Shown here: positions 1 to 6,252 of the stretch, one piece after another | Numbering within the stretch: position 1 is the stretch's first letter | Layout: every line of letters begins with the position of its first letter | Assembly: GCA_026996935.1 (NCBI GenBank) | Contig: JALWJW010000470.1 | Coordinates: forward strand, 1-8,516 | Direction of reading: 5' to 3' | From: Hyphomicrobiales bacterium | Lineage (GTDB): Bacteria; Pseudomonadota; Alphaproteobacteria; Rhizobiales; Aestuariivirgaceae | DNA: 8,516 nt | Program-made: the position numbers and the translations under genes | The notes under the pieces: generated by a model | The model's input: only the letters and a program-made list of their open reading frames with translations | Told to the model about the DNA's origin: nothing | Databases searched by the model: none

Positions 1-818
1 AAGGTGCAGGCCCGGCCGATGCAGCCAATTCATTAGCACTTGAAAAACTTAACGCAAAACTGGCAAACCTTGACAACACCATCAGCAATCTTAAAACCGA
101 AACCAGTAAAACCAGCGCAACATCAAGCAAAACAGATAAAGCTTTAAATGATCTCAAGGCCCAGATCAAAACTTTGAGTCAGACACTAAGCCAAACACAA
201 TCAATCGCCAAAGCCTCAAGCGACCAACTGGCAGCAACCACCAAAGCCCTTGCCGCTTTAAAAGCAGCTCAAACCAAACTGGAAAATGAACCAACCAGCA
301 GCCAAAGCGGCAAACTGGCTTCAGCATTTACTATTTTACGTGCCAAAGTATCAAATGGGAAACCCTTTAGCGAACAACTCAACCAGATTGCCGCCAGCCT
401 GCCGCAAGAATTATCAATTGATAAATTACGCGAATTTGCCCAAACAGGAGCCCCAACAAACAACGCCCTGCTCAAGCAACTCACCAACCTGTCATTAAAT
501 GCAAAACCACAGCAGGCAGAGCCAGAAACAAAAACCGGCAATGGCGCATGGAGCACATTGACCAACAAGCTTTCTGGTCTGGTGAAAGTCTCAAAAGTTG
601 GCGAAACCGATTGGCAGGCCGTACAACATCAGGCCGTAACTTATTTAAAATCAGGCGATTTAAAAGCAGCCGTCAATGCAATTAACATGGCCAAGCAGCA
701 ACCACCAAAACCACTATCTGAGTGGCTTGCGCTCGCCGATAAAAAAATCAGAATTGACGCAGCAATTGAACAATTATCAGCTTCAGTGATGGCTCGGCTC
801 ACCGCTGGCGCCCAATAA
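1..818 (+). CDS. Mitofilin/Mic60-like inner-membrane protein, 3' part (5' end outside window)
   Basis: The reading frame is open from the first full codon (position 3) to the TAA at 816-818, giving the last 271 residues of a longer protein. The TTG at 174 is therefore an internal codon and not the start. Roughly the first 110 visible residues are rich in Lys, Gln, Ser, Thr, Ala and Leu with hydrophobic heptad-like spacing, as in a coiled coil. The C-terminal part (about residues 130-271) is helical, with a W-containing segment, a 'YLKSGDLKAAVNAI' stretch and a final 'WLALADKKIRIDAAIEQLSA' helix. This pattern matches the C-terminal signature of alphaproteobacterial mitofilin (COG4223) proteins. 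The family is membrane anchored with a large periplasmic domain and is homologous to the mitochondrial cristae protein Mic60. The anchor would lie upstream of the window. hemY follows after 24 nt, which supports the assignment. The membrane-shaping role is inferred from the family. Confidence 0.82.
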   Translation, partial: GAGPADAANSLALEKLNAKLANLDNTISNLKTETSKTSATSSKTDKALNDLKAQIKTLSQTLSQTQSIAKASSDQLAATTKALAALKAAQTKLENEPTSSQSGKLASAFTILRAKVSNGKPFSEQLNQIAASLPQELSIDKLREFAQTGAPTNNALLKQLTNLSLNAKPQQAEPETKTGNGAWSTLTNKLSGLVKVSKVGETDWQAVQHQAVTYLKSGDLKAAVNAINMAKQQPPKPLSEWLALADKKIRIDAAIEQLSASVMARLTAGAQ

Positions 819-842
819 GGCGAAACAACAGGGACAAGTTTT

Positions 843-2528
843 ATGGTAAGAATGATTTTCTGGTTTGCGGTTCTTGTCGCAATCACTTTAGGTGTCACAT
901 GGCTGGCCGATAGCCCGGGTGAATTTTCGATGGTCGTTCGTGGCTACCGTATTGAAACCCAGTCAATTGGCTTGGTTGCTTTTGCCCTTGCTGCCAGTTT
1001 TGTCACCATTTGGATTGCATGGGGCATTTTTAAATGGCTCATTGGCCGCCCGTCAGCTCTTGGCAATTTCTTCTCGAACCGCCGTGAGAAAAAGGGACGT
1101 GCAGCCCTGTCAACCGGTCTGATTGCAATTGGTGCCGGAGATGAAAAAGCGGCTAAAAAAGCCGCCCTAGTTGCCGAGCGGATGTTACCAGATGATCCAT
1201 TGGCCCAATTGCTTGCCGCTCAATCAGCCCAAAGCCAGGGCGATAGCGCCCGCGTCAAACAGGTTTACCAACAAATGAGCCGCGCTGACGATACCAAATT
1301 ATTAGGCTTGCGCGGATTATTTAACGAAGCACGCCGCGAAAAAAACATCGAAGCTGCCCGCCAAATTGCTAAAGATGCCTTAAAAGAAAACCCTGGCGTA
1401 TCTTGGGCCTCTAACGCCATGTTGGTATCTTATGCCGCTGATAAAGATTGGCCGGCTGTTTTATTGTTACTTGAAAACCAACGGGTAGCAAAACTGATCG
1501 ATAAAAAAACCGCCAACGCCAAAAAAGCAGTTGCCCTGACCGCCCAAGCTTTAGAGGCTGAAAACAAAGACCATCAAGCAGCTATTGAGCTGGCGATCAA
1601 AGCTCACCGCTTAGACCCGTCTCTTGTTGAAGCAGCCGTGATCGCGGGACGCAATCTGGCAACAGAAAAAGCTGTGCGCAAGGCCTCCAAGATTTTGGAA
1701 AAAACATGGGCCTTAAGCCCACACCCCGACATTGCAGAAGTTTATGCTTATGCCAAACAGGATGCCTCACCAACCGAGCGCTTAAATAGGGTCAAAGCTC
1801 TGCTTAAACGCGCTGACGGGGGCCAAGAAGGCGCAAAAGCATTAGCACAGGCCGCTATTGAAGCTCAAAGTTGGGAAACCGCCCGCAAAGCGCTATCGCC
1901 TTACCTTGAAGACAAACCATCTGCTGGCATTTGCACCTTAATGGCGACAATCGAAAATGCAGAACTTGGCAATAAAGGCCGTGCCCGTGAATGGCTCGCC
2001 CGCGCTGTCCATGCCCCTCGCGATGCCGCATGGACATCAGGCGGATTTGTTTCAGAAAAATGGTTACCTGTTTCCCCCGTAACGGGAGAACTTGGCGGCT
2101 TTGAATGGAAAGTTCCTGTCCTTGGATTGGGCGTGAGTGAAAGCACACAAGAAAAAACCATCAGCCCATTTCTCCCTGGCAAAGAAACACCCCAAGCTGC
2201 TCCAGAAGAAATTACAGACATCAAAGAAGCCATCATTGAAGACGCTGATGTCAAAGAAGTCATTGATGTCACGCCAGCACCCCAAGAGGACAAAACACCA
2301 TTACCTGAAACTGACAAAGCCAAGGTCAGTCCCAAAAAAGGCGACACTGCTGAAAAACCATCAACCAGGCCCGAAAGCGCTGAAGATCTCCCGGCACCAC
2401 CACCAACGCCAGATGTACCTTCAAGCAACAACGCAAACAAATCAAAGTCAGGGCTTAATCACTTGCCCGATGACCCCGGACCGAAAAAGCCTGAAGATAA
2501 AAAATCGGGCGAAAGCTGGTTTGGATAA
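843..2528 (+). CDS. hemY: HemY-type TPR membrane protein of the heme-biosynthesis locus
   Basis: A 561-residue protein. Two hydrophobic segments (about residues 4-21 and 42-66) flank a short loop that reads like the conserved HemY N-terminal domain. The soluble part after that is Ala-rich, helical and TPR-like, for example 'HQAAIELAIKAHRLDPS' at 244-260. The family hallmark near 397-426 (W-x-S-G-G, then SEKW-PVSPVTG and GFEWKVP) is clear. After about residue 432 the protein becomes a Pro/Lys/Glu/Asp-rich, probably disordered tail ending in SWFG. This family is the E. coli-type HemY found in hem operons; it is not the Bacillus protoporphyrinogen oxidase that shares the name. Its exact role in heme synthesis is not settled. 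ATG 843 is preceded by a weak AGGGA at 830-834 and starts directly before the first membrane helix. The gene sits 24 nt after the Mic60-like gene, so the two are probably cotranscribed. Confidence 0.92.
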   Translation: MVRMIFWFAVLVAITLGVTWLADSPGEFSMVVRGYRIETQSIGLVAFALAASFVTIWIAWGIFKWLIGRPSALGNFFSNRREKKGRAALSTGLIAIGAGDEKAAKKAALVAERMLPDDPLAQLLAAQSAQSQGDSARVKQVYQQMSRADDTKLLGLRGLFNEARREKNIEAARQIAKDALKENPGVSWASNAMLVSYAADKDWPAVLLLLENQRVAKLIDKKTANAKKAVALTAQALEAENKDHQAAIELAIKAHRLDPSLVEAAVIAGRNLATEKAVRKASKILEKTWALSPHPDIAEVYAYAKQDASPTERLNRVKALLKRADGGQEGAKALAQAAIEAQSWETARKALSPYLEDKPSAGICTLMATIENAELGNKGRAREWLARAVHAPRDAAWTSGGFVSEKWLPVSPVTGELGGFEWKVPVLGLGVSESTQEKTISPFLPGKETPQAAPEEITDIKEAIIEDADVKEVIDVTPAPQEDKTPLPETDKAKVSPKKGDTAEKPSTRPESAEDLPAPPPTPDVPSSNNANKSKSGLNHLPDDPGPKKPEDKKSGESWFG

Positions 2529-2537
2529 AACACTTAT

Positions 2538-2573
2538 AATAAAAGGCTCACCAGAAAATGTGAGCCTTTTATT
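2538..2573. terminator. Strong, probably bidirectional rho-independent terminator
   Basis: Positions 2538-2551 pair with 2560-2573 in a perfect 14-bp stem with GGCTCAC/GTGAGCC at its core and an 8-nt loop. On the + strand the stem begins 9 nt after the hemY stop and runs into a T-rich tract (2567-2579), the classic form. On the - strand the hairpin starts 13 nt after the ABC ATPase stop. Its arm ends in CCTTTTATTATAAG, which is less T-rich but still usable. It fills the 58-nt gap between the two convergent genes. Confidence 0.9.
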
Positions 2574-2586
2574 TTTTTGTACGACT

Positions 2587-4287
2587 TTAAACCTTTACCA
2601 ACCGGGGCATCAAGTCCAGTAAGTGCTTGGAATATTCAGTTTGCGGATTTTCAAACAATTCTTCCGTATCTGCAACCTCGACCAACTTGCCATTTCGCAT
2701 CACCGCCACACGGTCACAGACCTGACGAATAACAGGTAAATCATGACTGATGAACAACATTGTTAAAGACAATTCTTCTTGCAGGTCTTTCAGCAGGTTT
2801 AGCACCTGCGCCTGAATTGAAACATCAAGGGCCGAAGTTGGTTCATCACAAATCAAAAATCGTGGCCGCGTTGCTAGCGCCCGTGCAATAGAAATGCGCT
2901 GGCGTTGTCCGCCAGAAAACTCGTGCGGAAATTTTTTCGCGGCAACCGCACCAAGCCCAACATGGTCCAACAAATCACCGACAATTGATTTCACTTCCGC
3001 ATTTGATGAGGCCAATTTATGGAACTTAATCGGTTCGGCAACAATATCACCCACACGCATCCGTCCGTTTAAAGAGGAAAACGGATCTTGAAAAATCATC
3101 TGCATCTGACGGCGATAATGATTGACCGCTTTGCGAGAACTTAACGCGGTTAAATCTGTTCCATCAAAAAAAACATGGCCCGCATGAGGTTTGTAAATGC
3201 CTGAAATCATCCGCGCCACAGTTGATTTACCTGATCCAGATTCCCCAACCAGACCAAACACTTCCCCCGCCTTTATATCAAACGAAACATCATCAACCGC
3301 ACGTAAGTATTTTCGCCTGGACGGAAGTATAGAATTATACGTCATAAATCGCATTTCCAGGTTTTTGACGCTCAACAGAAATTCGCTCTTATTACTGGAA
3401 AAATCACGGGTTTCTCCCAGCCAATGGGTTTTAACATCAATGGACCTTTGTGCAACACCGGCCTCCTCGATATATTCAACCAGCGGAAACCGGTCTATCC
3501 GCTTATCAGGGCGCGGCACGGCAGAGATCAAACTCTTTGTATAGGGATGATCAGGGTTACCCAGAATTTTCCTGGTTGTGCCAACCTCAACCACATCACC
3601 GCGATACATCACCATGACGCGATCACAAATATCAGAAATTACCCCCATATCATGCGTAATGATAATCATCCCAACGCCTGTTTCTTTAACCAGCTTACGC
3701 ATCAGGTCCAGGATTTGCGCCTGAATAGAAACATCAAGCGCCGTTGTTGGCTCATCAGCCAAAATCACATCAGGATCCGCACACAATGACAATGCAATCA
3801 CCACTCGTTGGCGCATACCACCGGAAAATTGATGCGGATAATTTCCAATACGCTCGCTTGGGTCTGGGATACCAACCTTATCAAGCATATCAATTGCGCG
3901 CTCTAAAGCCTGCTCTGGCGTAACATCAAGATGAGTTGTAATCGTTTCAACCAATTGGTGTTGGATGGTTTGCAACGGATTTAGCGATGTCAGCGGATCC
4001 TGAAAAATCATCCCGATACGCCGACCGCGAATTTTCCTCATCTCATCCAAAGGCAAACTATCAATACGCTCACCTTCAAGGAAAACTTTACCTTCAGGCA
4101 TAATGCCTGGCGGGTCTAAAAGATCAAGCACCGCATTGGCAATGGTAGATTTCCCGGCACCGGATTCTCCAACAATTCCTAAAATTTCCCCCGCTGCCAG
4201 TTCAAGATTAACATTCTTGGTGGCAACAATCGAACCGCGCCGCGATGGAAATTCAACCCGCATTCCTTCAATTTTGAGTAAAGACAT
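2587..4287 (-). CDS. Peptide-type ABC transporter ATPase, two fused nucleotide-binding domains (DppD-DppF-like)
   Basis: This 566-residue cytoplasmic ATPase powers the importer encoded upstream. Both ABC domains look complete. Domain 1 has Walker A GESGAGKST (40-48), Q-loop Q96, signature FSGGMRQR (154-161), Walker B VILADEPT (174-181) and H-loop H212. Domain 2 has Walker A GESGSGKST (348-356), Q400, signature FSGGQRQR (457-464), Walker B FLICDEPT (477-484) and H515. After domain 1, 'NPDHPYTKSLISAVPRP' (244-260) is the C-terminal motif typical of oligopeptide/dipeptide transporter ATPases; domain 2 ends in a weaker version. A linker of about 45 residues joins the halves. Fused ATPases of this kind (GsiA/YejF layout) replace separate DppD and DppF. 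The start is well supported: GAGGT (complement of 4294-4298) lies 6 nt before ATG and overlaps the stop of the permease gene 4 nt upstream. It is the last gene of the operon. The substrate cannot be read from the ATPase. Confidence 0.95.
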   Translation of the reverse strand: MSLLKIEGMRVEFPSRRGSIVATKNVNLELAAGEILGIVGESGAGKSTIANAVLDLLDPPGIMPEGKVFLEGERIDSLPLDEMRKIRGRRIGMIFQDPLTSLNPLQTIQHQLVETITTHLDVTPEQALERAIDMLDKVGIPDPSERIGNYPHQFSGGMRQRVVIALSLCADPDVILADEPTTALDVSIQAQILDLMRKLVKETGVGMIIITHDMGVISDICDRVMVMYRGDVVEVGTTRKILGNPDHPYTKSLISAVPRPDKRIDRFPLVEYIEEAGVAQRSIDVKTHWLGETRDFSSNKSEFLLSVKNLEMRFMTYNSILPSRRKYLRAVDDVSFDIKAGEVFGLVGESGSGKSTVARMISGIYKPHAGHVFFDGTDLTALSSRKAVNHYRRQMQMIFQDPFSSLNGRMRVGDIVAEPIKFHKLASSNAEVKSIVGDLLDHVGLGAVAAKKFPHEFSGGQRQRISIARALATRPRFLICDEPTSALDVSIQAQVLNLLKDLQEELSLTMLFISHDLPVIRQVCDRVAVMRNGKLVEVADTEELFENPQTEYSKHLLDLMPRLVKV

Positions 4288-4291
4288 TCTA

Positions 4292-5218
4292 TTACCTCAA
4301 TTTCGGGTTCAGCGCATCGCGCAACCAGTCGCCTAAAATATTCACCGCCAGCACCAGTATGACCAACGCCAAACCGGGGAACACCGTAATCCACCATTCA
4401 CCAGAGAAAAGATAGTCATTGCCCACGCGAATAAGCGTGCCAAGCGAAGGAGATGTCGGGGGCACTCCAACCCCTAAAAAGCTCAGTGTTGCCTCGGTTA
4501 TCACCGCCAATGCCAATTGAATCGTGGCGATAACCAGAACCGGCCCCATGACATTTGGCAAGATATGACGAAACAAAATAAGCAGTTTTGGCAAACCAAT
4601 TACTTGAGCAGCCTGCACATATTCTTTCGTTCTCTCCACCATTGTTGAAGAACGAACAGTTCGCGCATACTGCACCCAAAAGCTCAACGCAATCGCCACA
4701 ATCAGCACATAGATAGCCAATTCATCATGGCTGTTTTTCGGCAACAAACCACGTGCGATACCATCCACCAACAATGCAATAAGAATGGCTGGAAAAGAAA
4801 GTTGTACATCAGCAATACGCATCAAAACAGCATCAACCCAACCGCCTGAATACCCGGCGATCAATCCAACGACAATGCCAATAATCATTGCAAAAATAAC
4901 AGATAAAAACCCAACCAGAAGCGATACCCGCGATCCATATAATATGGTCGAAAGAACATCGCGGCCCTGATCGTCTGTGCCAAGTAAAAATTTACTTGTA
5001 CCCTCTGCCATCCAGGCAGGCGGTTTAAGCGCATCCATTAAATCAAATTGCGCCAAATCAAAGGGATTATAAGGGGCGACATAAGACGCAAACACCGATG
5101 AAAAAATAATAATAACTGTAATAAAGGCAGCAATAACCACCAAAGGTGAAGATTTAAAACTCCACCAGATATCGCTGGCAAAAAACCGTTGCCTTAAATC
5201 TATAAAATATTCAACCAT
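4292..5218 (-). CDS. Peptide-type ABC transporter permease, DppC/OppC family
   Basis: A 308-residue inner-membrane permease. Hydrophobic segments lie at about 26-46, 96-121, 137-158, 168-186, 224-248 and 278-298, giving the six-helix pattern of the family. The motif LGTDDQGRDVLSTILYGSR (79-97), before the second helix, is characteristic of DppC/OppC proteins. The cytoplasmic EAA-type loop that docks on the ATPase is visible at about 201-221 (AAQVIGLPKLLILFRHILPN). The run 'TEATLSFLGVGVPPTSPSLG' (241-260) is also typical. A good GAGGA site (complement of 5226-5230) lies 7 nt before ATG. The ATG overlaps the stop of the DppB-like gene by one base (TGATG), so the two are probably translated in a coupled way, as expected for subunits made in equal amounts. 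It should pair with the DppB-like protein to form the channel. Confidence 0.95.
   Translation of the reverse strand: MVEYFIDLRQRFFASDIWWSFKSSPLVVIAAFITVIIIFSSVFASYVAPYNPFDLAQFDLMDALKPPAWMAEGTSKFLLGTDDQGRDVLSTILYGSRVSLLVGFLSVIFAMIIGIVVGLIAGYSGGWVDAVLMRIADVQLSFPAILIALLVDGIARGLLPKNSHDELAIYVLIVAIALSFWVQYARTVRSSTMVERTKEYVQAAQVIGLPKLLILFRHILPNVMGPVLVIATIQLALAVITEATLSFLGVGVPPTSPSLGTLIRVGNDYLFSGEWWITVFPGLALVILVLAVNILGDWLRDALNPKLR
4294..4298 (-). promoter_or_regulatory. Ribosome binding site overlapping the upstream stop codon
   Basis: The complement reads GAGGT, 6 nt before the ATPase ATG. Its last base here (4294) is also part of the TAA stop of the DppC-like gene (4292-4294). Ribosomes finishing the permease therefore stop on the ATPase initiation site, which suggests translational coupling and supports this start. 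Confidence 0.7.
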
Positions 5219-6183
5219 CAGTTCATCCTCAAGCGCGGATCAATTGCGTAATACAACACGTCAACAATCAGATTGATTAAAACAAAAACAAAGGCAATCA
5301 ACAGCAGGTACGCCGACATAATAGGAATATCAACTTCTTCAATTGCTTGAATAAACAACAACCCCATACCCGGCCACTGGAACACACTTTCAGTAATAAT
5401 CGCAAAAGCAATCAGCGAACCAATTTGCAACCCAATAATGGTAATCACCGGAACAAGAGTGTTTTTCAAGGCATGAGAAAAACTGATCGAGCGTTCTTTC
5501 AAGCCGCGAGCACGGGCAAATTTAATATAGTCGGAACGCAAAACTTCAAGCATTTCAGCTCTGATTAAACGAACAATCAGGGTCATTTGAAAAATCGCCA
5601 GTGTAATTGCAGGCATAATCAGAGATTTCCAGCCACTTACTGTTAAAAAACCGGTCGTCCACCACCCGAGGTCAACCGTCTCCCCGCGTCCAAAAGTCGG
5701 CAACCATTGCAACATAACCCCAAAGAACAAAATCAGGAAAATACCAATCAGAAAAGTTGGTAAAGAAATACCAATAAGCGACAAAGTCATAAATCCCTGA
5801 GCCAACCAGCTATCGCGCCGAAGGGCTGTATACACCCCCATCGGAATCCCCACTAAAAGAGCAATAAAAGCCGATAACAATGAAAGTTCAAGCGTTGCTG
5901 GGAAGCGTTCGGCAATGAGCTCTTTTACAGGCTTGCGCAGCCGGTAAGATTTGCCAAACTCCCCCTGAACAGCATTGCCAATAAAATGGCCAAACTGCAC
6001 CACAATACTATCATTTAGACCAAGGTCCTGTTTGAGCTGTTCGCGCTCTTCTGTCGATGTATCCTGCCCAACCAAATTGGAAATAGGATCACCAACAAAC
6101 TGAAACATTGCAAAAGCAATAAACGCAACAGCCAGCATAACCAAAGCCGCCTGGATCAATCGCCTGCCAATAAACAAAATCAT
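5218..6183 (-). CDS. Peptide-type ABC transporter permease, DppB/OppB family
   Basis: A 321-residue inner-membrane permease. The N-terminus (IGRRLIQAALVMLAVAFIAF) has the usual Arg-Arg-then-helix pattern of DppB proteins, which supports this ATG. Helices are likely at about 10-30, 99-121, 133-156, 188-206, 244-265 and 287-312. A periplasmic segment of about 70 residues follows helix 1 and includes GEFGKSYRLRKPV (74-86), a family feature. The EAA-type ATPase-docking loop is at about 219-241 (YIKFARARGLKERSISFSHAL), and the protein ends in the common YYAIDPRLR. No Shine-Dalgarno is obvious: the ATG directly follows seven T residues on the coding strand. Sixty-nine nt separate it from the binding-protein gene, and a terminator-like hairpin lies in that gap. 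The stop overlaps the next gene's start by one base. Confidence 0.95.
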   Translation of the reverse strand: MILFIGRRLIQAALVMLAVAFIAFAMFQFVGDPISNLVGQDTSTEEREQLKQDLGLNDSIVVQFGHFIGNAVQGEFGKSYRLRKPVKELIAERFPATLELSLLSAFIALLVGIPMGVYTALRRDSWLAQGFMTLSLIGISLPTFLIGIFLILFFGVMLQWLPTFGRGETVDLGWWTTGFLTVSGWKSLIMPAITLAIFQMTLIVRLIRAEMLEVLRSDYIKFARARGLKERSISFSHALKNTLVPVITIIGLQIGSLIAFAIITESVFQWPGMGLLFIQAIEEVDIPIMSAYLLLIAFVFVLINLIVDVLYYAIDPRLRMN

Positions 6184-6200
6184 AAAAAAACCGAATTTAA

Positions 6201-6240
6201 GAAAAACAAAGGCCTGCCTTCACGTTTAGAAAGGCAGGCC
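6201..6240 (-). terminator. Intercistronic hairpin plus T-rich tract: partial terminator or mRNA 3'-end stabiliser
   Basis: Positions 6211-6220 (ggcctgcctt) and 6231-6240 (aaggcaggcc) form a perfect, GC-rich 10-bp stem with a 10-nt loop. In the direction of transcription the stem is followed at once by TTTGTTTTTC (complement of 6201-6210), as in an intrinsic terminator. It begins 12 nt after the stop of the binding-protein gene and lies before the permease genes. In binding-protein transporter operons, structures at this place commonly let the receptor be made in excess over the membrane parts, by partial termination or by protecting the upstream mRNA. Which applies here is inference. Confidence 0.8.
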
Positions 6241-6252
6241 AGTACTGTTTGA

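Noticed and set aside
174..818. A 214-residue gene starting at TTG 174
   Set aside because: The same frame is open back to position 3 and the upstream codons continue the coiled-coil composition, so TTG 174 is an internal Leu codon of a gene cut by the window edge.
1901..2440. A 179-residue antisense open frame opposite hemY
   Set aside because: Its Ser/Gly-rich product mirrors the Pro/Lys/Glu-rich hemY tail, and the hemY frame has a clear family match.
2137..2622. A 161-residue open frame on the + strand over the end of hemY and past the terminator
   Set aside because: It is a shifted frame over the Lys/Pro-rich hemY tail, has a basic, repetitive and unrecognisable product, and would run through the terminator.
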